Part shown: piece after piece, positions 12,501 through 25,053 of the stretch
Layout of the letters: every line of letters begins with the position of its first letter
Position numbering within the stretch: position 1 is the stretch's first letter
Notes under the pieces: generated by a model
What the model was told of the DNA's origin: nothing
What the model saw: the letters and a program-made list of their open reading frames with translations, nothing else
Databases searched by the model: none
Made by a program: the position numbers and the translations under genes
Assembly: GCF_021018805.1 (NCBI RefSeq)
Contig: NC_086257.1
Span: 18,224,693-18,288,692 of the forward strand
DNA: 64,000 bases
DNA from: Prinia subflava
Lineage: Eukaryota > Chordata > Aves > Passeriformes > Cisticolidae
Direction of reading: 5' to 3'

Positions 12501-15339
12501 TCGGCCATGGATTAGCCCAGAGAGGCAGAGGAAGCAACCACAAACTCATGCAGAAAAAACCACAATATTCATCTTGTTGTCAGCCAGTAAAGCCACCATG
12601 GGTAACGTTACTTCCCTCACTCAAAGAGTGAGACTAAGGGGGGAGAAAACAGCTCCAGAGAAGAGGAAAAGCTCACGTTGGTTACACCTGCACCTGGAGC
12701 ACAGCATGGACTGGAGCAGAGCAGCTCCAGGCTGTGGGAGATCAGTCTGGGTGCACCCGGCTGGAATGAGCAGGAGCATTCATTCCCTGAGCAGGTCCTT
12801 TGGCAAGGGGAGGTTAGCTTTGCAAAGAGATTATTATTGTGGGATAAAACAACTAGCAGAGGGAATGCTTGCTGATACCACCAAGAACCAGAATTCCCTT
12901 AGCAGATGCTCTTCCATCAGATCAGTATCAGCTATTATTGCTACAAAAAGCCTGAGCAGGAGGCTGCTCCTGGCCTGTGGATGATGTGGGACACAGCACT
13001 CCCCTACTCCTCAGCATCTCCAGCCATAACAAGGATGAAGCCTGGTCACCTCCTTGTGTCCATCTCTTGAGCATCTCAGAAATGGATGGGAGAAGTTTGA
13101 TTAAGCAGCACAAAGGTTCAGTGAAGTTATTCCCTTTTCCAGTTCCGTTTTCAAACAGCCACATCTGCCTGGTTGGTTCTGTTCATTCAACACTTTCCCA
13201 GCACAATAAATCTCCCACAAAATTCTTTTGGAGGTTTTGGTCAAACAGGCAAATTCATTGCCATCATTCACGTGGTTAAGTGCTGCCATCAGCTTGAGGA
13301 AACAGCAGACCCCAGGGAGAGCCTGCAGAGATGGACATCACCAGGCACCACCCCAGAACTCCTCCTTCAGCTCACCCAGCCCCTCTCCCCACCAGCTTGC
13401 CCAGTGCCATCTTATTAAGATTGCAGCTCATTGAGCATTCAAGAGCACAGCTCCTCACAGCTCCAAAATAAGCCAGCACATCAGTGCCCCCTTCCTCCCT
13501 TGCCCTCAGCTTTCAATTAAATTTAGAATTGACTTTGAAAGTACAACCTGAATACATGTGGTTCAAAATGACCTTGTTACACCTTTCCTTACCTTCCTGA
13601 GCAGGGCTCTTGTACTCCAGCTCAGGGTTTAAAACCTAGAAACAGGAATTTGCTCTAAGCTCCTGTGGCAAACTACAAATCTCAAGCTGTTTAAAGTCTT
13701 TAAAGGACATCCAAAGCTAAAGTGTGCTCTGCAGAGAGAGATCTGGGAGCCCAGGTCCAGGAGCTTTCAGCAAGATATTTAAAACCTTCCTATAAGTCAA
13801 ATGTTTTTTTTCTATTTCCTGCACTCTTAGCACAGTTATAACTGCATTTTGTTATATCATCACATTAGTCATAATTAAAGTCATCCAAAAAAAAAATTAA
13901 GTCCCCACATATGAAGACCCAAAATCCATTTGTACACAGTATTGACTCTTTCTTTAGTTTCTTCCTTATTGAAGGAAAAGAAGAAAAAGAGGACAATTAC
14001 ATTCGATATAATCCTGACTAGAGGAAGGAGTGAGGGCAGTATGAGTAAACCAGAAGCTGGTTTGATTAAAGACACAATGGGTATCCCCAAACACAGCTCT
14101 AAAACACTGAAAGGCCCTGGACGTGGCTCAAATATAACAGATAACCCTTAAATATTCACTCAGACACCACCATCCTTCAGACATGAACCCCAGGACACAA
14201 GTTCTGGCCCTGTGAGCCCGGGTCTGTCACCAAGAACCATCATCCTCCTCTGCAAAGAGTTTTTGTGCAGTAGGAGGGTGTCTGATCCCACACCACAAGT
14301 GAGGCAAGAAAGCCCCAAAAGGTGCAGTTCAACACCTCATATTTGTGAAAAACAAATGAAGAAATGGCCAAAGCATGGGCACTTCTTTCAGCATCCACCT
14401 CGTCCCACCTGGGAGGGACCTCCCCAAAGGCAGTGGGCTGAAAAAGTGGTCAAGGCTGCAGATGCTGATCCATGTAGATAACGGCATTAAACAGATACTG
14501 AGGAGCTGAGAGTCCCCATCAAGTTCTTCTGCTATGGGACATCTTGTATAAAGTTAAAACATAAAGGCCTGGAGACAAGACTTGATAAAAATGGGAGGGT
14601 GAGGCAAATGGCTCTGCCTGACATCGTCACTCTTGTGTTTCACCTGAAGCAGCTGAATTGCTCAGAACTGCACTGAATTGGCAGAGTTTGAACTAACACT
14701 GAGGACGTGGAAAGGTTTTATTCTAACAGCACCATGGCAAATTTCTCCAGCTGGAGACTGCTAACACAGGGTTTGTTGGGTTTCTGCGCCTGCACAGAAA
14801 GACATGGAGGTGATGCAGTTGCTGGCCATGGCCAGAAATGGTCTCCTGATAGCCACAGATGTGCTCACTTCCAAGACACTACTTACAGAAGAAAAGTGCT
14901 GGGGTTCATTTTTTTCAATGGCATCGAGTGCTTTTATAAACTCCTGATTTAAAAAGTCAAGATTCATTTGGGCCACATGAAATGCACCTTACCCATTCTG
15001 TGATGATCTCAAGCTATATTTTTATTCCCTCAGTACCATCAGTCTAAAATGTTAAAACTTGTAGAGCACAGCAATAATAAAGCAGCTTGAACCTGAGAGC
15101 TCTGCCAAGCACAACATCAGACCTTTCAAAGAGTGAGGTTAGATAAAGCACCAGATACACAGCAAATCCTTGATTGAAATAAAACACCAAACATTTCTCC
15201 TTGGCTGGCAACAGGTGAATTCGCAGAACGGGTTTCCTTATTCACAGAAGTTTCTTTTATAGCAGATTCAAGGGTTTCCCTGCTTCCCAGGAAAATTCCG
15301 TTTTGCAATATGTTTAAAATGTTATCAGCTTGGAAAAAA
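9571..15339. other. AT-rich intergenic sequence, no gene
   Basis: Unique sequence. A possible conserved stretch is 11,960-12,080, with GGACTAATTATC and ACAAACAATGAG. A 187-codon plus-strand frame (12,421-12,984) has no recognisable domain and no coding-like context. Confidence 0.5.
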
Positions 15340-16660
15340 ATAACAGTGCTTTAAACTGATGGGAAAGGAGCCCGCTGGCTCTAAAGTTACCATCCGCGGG
15401 CCGGGCACTCGGTGCTGTTTGGGGCCTTTGTTCGGGCTCGATCAGCCGTCCAAAATCAGCGCTCCCGTCACCGCCCGTGCGGGGCGGGGGGACCGGCAGG
15501 GATTCCCGCAGCCAGGATCGGACGCTAATTACCTGTTCAAGCCCTTGGAAATAAATACCTGTCAGAGGAGGGAGCGCTCAGCCCCGGCTAGGAGGGGACT
15601 GGGGCAGCAGGACCGGGCTGGGGCTCCCCCTGTGCCCCCCACGGCAGGGACAGCACCGCAAATAACACCTACAACTCCTTCCTTCCTTCCTTCCCTCCCT
15701 CCCTGCAGCACTTTACATGCAAAAAGTGTTTTACAGACGCTAAAGGTGGAGGAATCACCAGTAAATCCCTGTCCATATTAGTACTTTGCAAAGCATACAA
15801 GTCTGCAGGTTGCTTTTACCCGGGACTCTCCGTGGTTGTTAAAATCCCAAAGTCCTGAGCTTCACCTGCCCGAATAGGATGGGGAAGGTGAGTGGGGCTC
15901 CCCGGACCTGCAGAACCACTGAAAGGGAAATTTATCTTCCAAACAAATACCCAAGAAATAAATGTGGTGCTCCAGAGGCCTTTATTCCTCTGTCCTACAC
16001 CCTCAGAAAAAAAAAAAAAAAATCTTTGAAAAAAAAAGAGATAAATGGTAAAAGTTTTCTGATAAGGGCTGGAAGTTTTTCCCGGCGCAGCAGGGAACGC
16101 CGTGGGGGAGCGAGAGCCCGCCGGTAACAAACGCACAGGGGGGCTTGGCTGGGCTGTGCTCCTCACCCCGACATCCAGATGAGCCTTTCCCGGGCTGTTT
16201 CCGGGGAAAAGGGTTTATTTTCCATCCGAGCAGGGCCGGTGGAGGCTCAGCCCAGCCCCCGGGCCAGGTGGGCACGGTCTGTACTGCGGGACCGGGCACC
16301 GCCGCCGGCAGCAGCCGGGGCGAGAGGAAGGGAAACGGAGGCGGGGAGGGAAGATTAGAATTTTGCAAGAGCAAACAATCCTCCCGCGGGCAGCGGTAAA
16401 TAAAATAACAGCAGCGGGGTGATTTGCAACCATGTAACGCGCTTTTGTCCGGGCCATTGCTGGCCGCCGGGAGGGCTCCTGTGTTCCCTCTCCGCAGGGT
16501 CCCGGGGTTCCCCTCCGGCGACAAAGGCCGGGGGCTGCAGCCCCTCCCGCCCTGCCCGCGCTGCGCCCCCTCCTCCCGCAGCCTGGGGGGCTCCGGCCTG
16601 GGGGGCTCCTGGAGTGCTGCTGGAGGATTTGCCACCTTTAAAAACGGCTTTTACTCATCT
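15340..16660. other. Isolated CpG island
   Basis: CpG-rich DNA (15,360-15,660 and 16,070-16,640) in otherwise AT-rich surroundings, 41-42 kb downstream of SOX2. It includes a conserved-looking insert with two TACCTG boxes (CTAATTACCTGTTC near 15,525 and AATACCTGTCAG near 15,556), a CCTT/CCCT repeat (15,674-15,704) and an A-rich run near 16,009. It could be the promoter of an unannotated noncoding RNA or a developmental CpG island; no exon could be assigned. Confidence 0.6.
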
Positions 16661-16734
16661 TTTAAACTCTTTTTTTTTCCCCTGCCTAGTTTACATGAAG
16701 CCCGTTGGGCATTTTTTTCCCTGTTGGAAAGTTA

Positions 16735-16800
16735 GCAGTATTTATAAGTCTAATTAGAGGCATTTATAAGAGTGATTAGTGTGAAGCATCAGCTGCTGGC
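16735..16800 (-). promoter_or_regulatory. Paired TATA-like motifs at CpG island edge
   Basis: TTTATAAG occurs at 16,741-16,748 and 16,763-16,770, reading CTTATAAA on the minus strand, with TAATTAG and GATTAG following each. A minus-strand transcript starting about 30 bases on would run into the CpG island. This is inference from motif position only. Confidence 0.3.
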
Positions 16801-17049
16801 GGCATTCTGTGTGTGTGTCTGTGTGTGTGTGTGTTCACACATGGATGCAACACTGCAGTTTACAGTTTGTTTCTGTGCCTGAGAGCTGTGAAATGCCCTC
16901 AATTCCCCCGGCACCGATGGCAGCAGTGCCTGGCTCTGTCCAGAGGCTCAGCACCACGCAGGATCGTGTGTCTGGGGAGGGGTTGAGTCTCCCTATCTTT
17001 GTCCACTGATGTAGATGTAGGAGCAAGTGCCTAAGGAAAAAAAAATTTA

Positions 17050-17052
<3 letters not shown>

Positions 17053-17099
<47 letters not shown>
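17053..17099. repeat. T47 homopolymer
   Basis: Forty-seven T residues, the longest pure homopolymer in the window. No SINE or LINE body is recognisable next to it. Confidence 0.9.
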
Positions 17100-17101
<2 letters not shown>

Positions 17102-17460
17102 GAGGAAAGAGCATGTTTCTGTTGAAAGCTGCTGTTAGACCTGTAGGACAGAGACCAACATGGCCCCACTCCTGCCTGCCCATGGCCTGCCTCATCTCAC
17201 AAGTGCAACGTTGTCCTCCCCTCCTTCTCCTTTGCTGCTGGGTGTTAGCTCTGCACCCCCAGCATCCCTGGACCTGGGTTTGCAGCACAGACGCGGAGGT
17301 CTCTTGGGGGAGAGGCTCCCACACAATCTGCTCCGGGGAGCAAGACCCTCTGGAAGTGAGCCCGAGCACTGCCCGGGCTGTGGGGCGGGAGGAGCGGCTG
17401 CCCCGGCCCGAGAGGAGCGCAGATCAGCCGGGCCACCGAACATCGTCCCGCGCTGGCCCC

Positions 17461-17733
17461 GGGGCACCGGGCAGGGCACAGCCGGGGGCACCGGGCAGGG
17501 CACAGCTGGGGGCACCGGGCAGGGCACAGCCGGGAATGATCCGGGCAGGGCACAGCCGGGGGGCACCAGGCAGGGCACAGCCGGGGGCACCGGGCAGGGC
17601 ACAGCCGGGGATGCACCGGGACACACCGGGCATGGCACAGGCAGGGGTCACCGGGACACACCGGGCATAGCACAGCTGGGGGGAACCGGGCAGGGCACAG
17701 CCGGGGTTGATCCGGGCATGGCACAGCCGGGGT
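17461..17733. repeat. GC-rich minisatellite, 24-27 bp unit, about 10 copies
   Basis: The unit is close to GGGGCACCGGGCAGGGCACA followed by GCCG, with variants in which CACC becomes GATCC or is expanded by ACACACCGGG. Long frames (up to 263 codons) cross it on both strands because the unit lacks stops; they are not genes. Confidence 0.93.
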
Positions 17734-20700
17734 TGGCTGCTGGAGGGAGGGTGGCTGGTGCAGCCCTGCCCTGGCTGCTTCCAAAGCATCCCTCCTGCAA
17801 TCCTCGGTGCTGCCAGCCTGGAGGCACTGCTCTGAGCCTGGGGCAGCCCCTCAGGGTGCTCAGTGATCACCCCCAACCCCTCAGCCCACTCAGAGCACCC
17901 CAGCAGCCACAGCCCGAGCAGCCCCACAAACCAAACTCTGGCAGGCTTTGAGGCAGGTGTGAGCCCTGAGGTGCTGCTCACGGGCACAGGGCCTGAGCAT
18001 GGCCTCTCTCAGACTCCTGGCACAGGTGTCGTGGCCCTGTGTGTCCCCTGGCCCAGTGACACCTCCAGGTGCTCTGCCAGGGCTGCTGCCTGCAGAAAGC
18101 CTCAAGTCTCGAGTTAGAGTTGGTTAAAACGTCTTGAGGTAACTCCTGTGAGTTCAGGCCCTCCTTGACCAGGGATTTCTTTTTTCTAGTCATCATATAA
18201 ATAGAATTAAAAGGTCAGTGCTGCCCCCACACGCTTACAAGAGCTTTTGGTTGGAATGGCTCAAGAGAGATAGGGAGATATGGAGGGAGCACTATAATAA
18301 TATATTTTGCATACCTGTGGTCTGTTTCCCTGGAAAAAACAAACAAATACAAAACCTTCCTTGGTTTTTGCTTTCAAAAACTTACATGAAAAAATCTTCG
18401 GATTTATCCACATCAATTTCAGGGCTATGTTTAGAGCATTTTCTGCAAAAACAGTCTGTAGTACAGTTCCACGGACACATAGGGATGGTTCAGCTTGATT
18501 TTTTTTAATATTTCTTTTTGGGGAGACATAAATAAACTGATGGTCCCCAAAATCACCTACAAAACAATCTTTTTTTTCACTTAGTCTCCCTGTGTCTAGT
18601 CCATGCAGCCCTTATAATCCATATAGTGATTTTCCTGAGGGAAGATAGAAATTGTTTTTTCATTTTTCCTGTGTCGATGTCTGTACAGCAACAGAAAGTC
18701 CCACACAAACTGAAGGTGAACCACAAAAGAGAGGAGTTACAATGAACTCACTTTACTCCAAGTAGTAGCAAGTGGCCATGTGAAGGATGTACAAAAAAAC
18801 CAAGCTATTTTTCTGTCTCTGGTCTTTTCAGTAACAGGGAGGTTAAGGTATCCCTCCTGGCAGGGGGTGAGACTCAAATGTCACGCTGAAGAATGACGTT
18901 GTGTGTGTCCCTTTAAAAACTTTGAATAGAAACTAGTTTAAATTTGAATCTAAAAAGATAAAGTGAGCTGGGTTCAACCTGGAACTGGCTAAAATGTTTC
19001 ATGCTGCATGTTCATGAGGAAAAAAAAAGCCACATTTTTTTTTAAATCTAAGTGTTGCTTTTGAAAATTTTCAGTAGCAAAACATTAAAACACTATTTTA
19101 TTTTATGACAACAGAGAGTTTATTTCACTTCAGAGTTACAGCAAGAGCCAGACCCTGCAACGGGGTGGAGATTCAGCTTGGAAATCCCCCGGATTTCTGG
19201 CTCAATTTGTCCTTGTGCACAAAAACCGGGCACCACAGCCAATAAATCTGTGTCAAACAAGCGGTGTGTCCCCGAGCCCACCCCAGGCGTGGGGCAGGAA
19301 GGCTCAGGCAGGACGTGGCCGCTGCGGGCAGCGCTGCCCTCCCAGTCCCCAGTGAGGGGTCCCGGCAGCTGGGCCAGCCCCGGGGGTGTCCCGGGTCCCC
19401 ACGGCTGCAGCAGGTGGCAGCCCCGGCCGGGTCCCCGCTGAGCTGGCACAGAGCCATTCCCTTGTTCAGGGACAGAGGAAACCCTGGCAGGGTGCTGGGA
19501 GGGCACAGGGAGCTGCAGGGCCAATTCTGTGGTTTTCTGCAGTCCACAAAGGAAACGTTGCCACAGTAAATCTCATCCTCTCTTCATTTTAGTCTATGGC
19601 AGAGACTCATCTGAACTCATCTGCTGAACAAATATCTCTTCTTGCCCAGGCCTCTTTCAGCTTTCATTGTCCTGAATATGAAATCTCCCGACTGGAATAC
19701 AGGAACTTCAGGGCTTCAGCAGAAAAAAAAAATAAATAAAACCAAATCACAAAATAAATAAAATCAAATCCAGAGAGTGCTGAGACCAGAGGTGGGGTTA
19801 CAGGACAGACTGACTTGGATGGAGTCACAACAAAACTTAATATCCTGCTTTCCTAATTAGACTGGCTACATGGGTACCAAAATCAGAGCTGGAAATATAC
19901 AAATGTCATGAAACCACACAAAAAAATAATACAAAAGAATTTTTAATGTTGTCTGATTAGAAATTCCATTTTCAGAAATATAGCAAATACAAATGGCGTT
20001 ATTACTCCGTAAACATCTTCCCTCAGACCCTTTGAAACCTCAATGCGGATTTTTAAATACATTTTCACAAAGAAAACAGTGTAGAAAAAGAACAAATAAT
20101 TACAACACATTTGAAAAAAGTCTTGAAATTAATTTCAAAAGGATATGACTTTAGCATAAGAATACATTTGGAGGAAGAGCATTTGTTTGTTTGTTTAGCA
20201 ATGCTCAAATTTTTCCAGCAGGAAAGCTGGATGGGCTCTGCACCATCCCTCGTTATTTTCAATTAGATAAGAGACACGAAGTTACTTTGCCTTTGTCATG
20301 AACAAGCAGTGGTAGTTCTGAGAAGGGTATATTGAATGCCGGAAGGAAAATGAGCAAGAAGATGTCAGATGGAGCCTGATCCTGCTAACCCCTGCTCCTC
20401 CAAGCAATCCCCTTTCTTTTCTACTTACTGTGCAGTCTAAGAACTTCAGGATTAAGTCAGATCTTAGAACCATAATTCCATTTATTTGTAGAGGCAAACA
20501 TGCCTTTTGCTTAGCATAAATGTTTTTCTTCAAAAGGAGGTTGTCAATTTGAAAGCCTTTTAAATTCACGTTGAGGAGAAACTTTGTGCAGCCTCCCAGT
20601 GCCGGGGGATGCTCGGGGCCGGAGGGGTGGGCGGGATCCGGGCGGTCCCAGCACCCAGAGGTGCCCTCGCAGCCCGGCAGGAGCTGGGCGAGCAGGCAGC

Positions 20701-23700
20701 CCCTGGGTGATGCTCAGCACAGACACGGGTGAGCTCCTGCAGGGACTGCGGGACCAGCTCAGCCCTTGGCCACCAAATCCCAGAGCTCCGAGCCAGCGGC
20801 GGGGAAAGAGCTCCTGGAATTCCCGCATCGCATCCCTGCCATGAGCCTGCCGCCGTTCCTGCAGCGCATCGTGCTGGGGTGGGGACCAGAGCTCTGGGGA
20901 CAAACAGGAGGCACCGAAACAGAGGGACAGGAACTCAAAGTCGCGTTGTCACCCGTCTCTGACACTCCTGAGAGCCAGCGTGCCAGCAGTGGACACACAG
21001 CCGTGTGCACACAGATGCTCACAGTTTGCTGTTTCATTTTGCAGCTTTTTTCCTCTTGGATTACCTCCTGTAAATAAAGAAGACAGAACAGAACGTGGTT
21101 TAATGTTCACAACATCTTTCAAACAGTATTACACAAGTTACCAGGAAAGCAAAATGTTGTAGCAACCTGCAACTCCTTTCTCACGTGTTAGCAAACAGCT
21201 CATTCTGGTTTGTTGCCTGCAAGCCTCAGGTCTTTGTCAGAAGTTTACCAGAAATAGTCAAATTACCCTTTTTGAGGAATTCTTAATTAAATAGCATCAT
21301 ATGTAGTCCCTGCAAAGGACTCAAAGTATTCAGCTGTAGTTAGGGGGTTTTTTTGTTTATACATTTTATCCAGCTCAGGAGTGCTGCAAAATAAGTCAGC
21401 AGTTGTCATCCTTTTTTTCCTCAAATAATATACTTTCTAAAATGAGAATTTTTCTAATAGTTTGGATTCAGCTAATGGACGAATATCATCAATTCATACA
21501 TTCTTTTTCAAAGAACACTGGGCTGAGCCATTAAATAACCAAAAATAAGTCATTTTTACCCCCAAACTATTAGACTTTTTCTCTTAAAAGAGCAGTAGGG
21601 TTTATTTTTTCTCAGTTCAATACGAATCCACTCATTACCCCAGTTTAAACGGGCTAGGTATGGAAATCTGAGGGCTCAGTTTTTCTCAATGTCTCAAGTG
21701 TAAGAAGAGAGTCGTGTTGCTCATGTTTACCTCTGCCAAAGAGCAGTTGGAGTACAGCCCCTCCAGGCAGAACACCGCGAACACGTTGAAGTACTAAATG
21801 ATTCCCAGGAAATTCATAAAATGTCCTTTTCTAACCATTCAAGGTATTTTTGTGGAGGCAGATTATTTACTATTTTTAGCTTTTCCCAGTGTCTAGCTTG
21901 TCTCATTGCTCCTTGTGCAAGTGCTCTGGCCTGGGGCTATTTTTCAGCTCTAATTGCAAAAGAAAGGATTACATGGCTTTGCTTGTGCAGGAGATGGGGC
22001 TCAAAACCTCTGAAAAAAGAAAAACCCTCCACCCCCTGATTTGATAGCTACCCAGAACATTCCCTCAATTTGCTGGCCTCATCTATAACTTCAAACCTGC
22101 TGACAGCAGGACCACAGGTAGGTACCTGCTGTGTGCTGTCGGGGGAGCAGGGCAGCCTGACCAGTGCTGGAGGTTTCCAATTGATGGTTCTCTCATCTGC
22201 TTACACAGTGCAGCAATTACCAGAGGTGTTACCTTTGCAATTTTCTTTGAAAAGTCATGGAGAGATTCCCATAAAATGCCCCTTGTTGCAATTCTAGTTG
22301 AAAGTCTGGAAACAGCACAGGGAAGTCAGGCTCTGTGCTGGGAATGGGCAGCAAGCAGCCAATTTTGGTTATAAAGCTATCCAGCTTACCAACCTCCTTA
22401 TGTCTGGGGAAGGAAAACCAAAATGTCAAGTTATTTTGACTTTGTTCAAAATGCCAAAATGCCACAATCAGAAATACCTAAGCTGTACTACCTGAACTTT
22501 TAGAAGATTAAAAAAAAAACCCAAACATTTTGTGCCCAGGTTTAGTTCACACTGTTTTGTGGATGCTCTTCAGGGTGTTTTCATCTCAGCCCACTGGGTA
22601 ACTTTATCAAGCAGCAGTCAGGCAGAAGCCCCTCTCATTTCAGAGCCTGAAACTCCCAGCACAGCTCCTCCTGAGGAGGAGGGAGATGGATCTCCTCCAG
22701 GAGAGGGGAAAACCTCAAGACTTTGCCTTGTCTACATAAAGAGTGCTTGCATTTTGGCCCAAGCCTGAATTTGCCATTGAAGTAGCCCTTGTCTATACAA
22801 ATGTTAGGAGACAGTCCAAGCACCATCACAGCCTGGTACATCCCTGGAAAAAGCAGCCACTGTCATCTCCTGCGAGGGTACAGCACTCCTCCAGAGCAGC
22901 AGCTATCTGAAAATAATTTCATTTTCCTGTGATCATACAAACATCAGCACAAAGGCCTGGTCTATGAGAGCAGTTGTGCAACACTCAATAATTTCACATC
23001 CTGGTCTGAAATGTTCCACAGGCAGTTGGAAGGTCCGAGGCTGAGATCCAAAATCACCAATGTATTCACAGCTACGCAAATATTAGGAACTACTGATGTC
23101 TCAACACATGCAACATCTTACATTATACTCAGCAGACTCCATTTAAATTCACCTGCCTGCAAGCTATAAGGATTTACCAGAACTTGTGGGAAAAAAAAAA
23201 AAAAACCAAAACAAACCTAGAAGGAATTAAGCCAAATAATTTTTCAGCTATTACTCATTTGAGATTCATCAGAGGCTTTTACCTCTTGGGAGATGGAGGT
23301 TCCTAAGTGTTCCAGCAGGTTCTAAGCCAGTTACACATGTGAGACACCCCATCCCCTGCATGCCCAGAGAGCCTGGGTTTGCTCCCTGTCTCCTGCTGGC
23401 TCTGCAGCCCATGTGATGCTTTGTTTACTCACTGCACAAGCAGATCCGTGCACCAGCCATTCCCAGCAGGATGACTGGGAGTCCACGGAGTCTGCAAACA
23501 CTGGGCACTGATGTGCTCCCCTCCTCCCCACTCAGCTCCCCTCTGTGTTTTGGGTTCAAAGTGAAACCATCCCAGACTCAGGGACCTCAAGCGAGCAGGA
23601 CTTGGGAAACGCCAGGAGAGCCACCGAGGGCACGAGCGCATTATCAGAAAGAATTTCAGTGCTCCCAGCAGCCCAGCAGCAAATTAGAAAGTTTTGGCTC

Positions 23701-24985
23701 CCAAGAATGAGTTGTGTTGTTTGTTCCTGCACACTGCAGCTGCTCGTCCCTCTCCCTGCCCACCCCCCTCCTTTGGGTGGTTTATTACACACAAGCTACT
23801 AATGAATGGGAGCCGCTGTTTTACAGTACACCACACTTACAGGACTTATCTCTAGGCCTACCACAGATTTGACTGATCAACAGCAGGGCACCACCATCAT
23901 AATTCTTCCTAGAAACAGGAGGATAAAAAGGGGTTTGTTGGAGGTTGGCTGTGTCTGCAGAGAATCCTGCCTGCAGGGCCTGCTGATGCCATCACTCGCT
24001 GCTATGGTCTTTGGCCTAATAAGGTACAGAAACAAAGATTGTTCACTTGTTCAAGAATACTAAAGTACCCAAGTGACGGAAAGTGGAGGCAGCAGGGCAC
24101 ACATCCAAGTGGGATTAAGGCCACAAGTGCAACGTTACAGGGCTGACTGGGTGGCAGAGGGAATATCTGCCTCTGAAGAAAAAAAAAAATCCAGTTCAAA
24201 CATAATTTATAACATGTCGCTCACAGTCAGAGGTGGCTGTCATTAAGAGTTAAATGTTGCATTGTGTTCAATTTACTCCGATAAGAATTCTCTAAGCTGC
24301 TTATATGTTATCATAACTCATGGAAAAGTGGAGCCTGGGCAGGGGAGGGGGGAGAGGCTCTCTGGGGCACGATGGACCCAGACTGGGAGGCAGAAACGCT
24401 GGAGCAGAGCTGGGCTGCTGGGCCCTCAGTGTGCTGCACCCTCACTCTGCACATTCCAAGACTCCACAGTGGGTCTTAGACCCTGCCAAGCCCATTGGAC
24501 TTGTCGGGGTCCAGGCTCTGACAGATCCACCTTTTTTGCTTTTATGCACCTCTCCAGTTAGGGAGCCAGGCAGTGACACCGAAAGGATCTAAAATGGTGC
24601 ATTCAGCCTCTGTTCAGCTGGTCACACAGCAAGGCTCTAGGAAGGTTTAAGAGCCTGAGCTGAAGGAGAAAAAAAATGTTGTAGCCAAGTAAAAAGCTCC
24701 TAAGTTAATACTGCTTACTGGGAATGGAACTGGGAACCCAACAGAAGAGCAGCAAAGCAGCTTCTTTAGGGACAATATTAAATCCCTCTGACTGACTTGG
24801 CAGTTTGGAAGCAGCAGGATTGTTTTCTCTAGCTTAGGGAAACCCAGCAACAGACCCCACTGAAGTTCAAGCAGCTAGAGCAGGCTCAAACCCACTAAAC
24901 TTTCTGGGCTTGTCAGGGAAACTTTTCCCTACAACTTTTTCCCTACTTCATTTTGGGTGTAGAGGGAAAAACCTGTGTAGAACAA
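17734..24985. other. Intergenic sequence, no gene
   Basis: Mostly unique, with modest GC-rich patches at 19,260-19,500 and 20,580-20,900, A-rich runs near 19,720 and 23,191-23,206, and AT-rich sequence elsewhere. Frames are short and unrecognisable. Confidence 0.55.
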
Positions 24986-25053
24986 GAATTAGAGTCATAG
25001 GAGCCCATTCATCTTCACAGAATTAGAATCATGGGAGCCTGTCCATTTGCACA
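24986..25053. repeat. 34-bp direct tandem duplication
   Basis: GAATTAGAGTCATAGGAGCC and GAATTAGAATCATGGGAGCC begin two adjacent 34-base copies (starts 24,986 and 25,020) that share most positions. Confidence 0.8.

Noticed and set aside
12421..12984. 187-codon plus-strand frame in AT-moderate sequence
   Set aside because: No domain, no homology that I recognise, overlapping frames of similar length; consistent with chance.
17160..17987. Frames of 148-263 codons on both strands across 17.2-18.0 kb
   Set aside because: They are carried by the GC-rich minisatellite and CpG-rich flank; translations are Gly/Pro/Ala repeats with no start or splice context.
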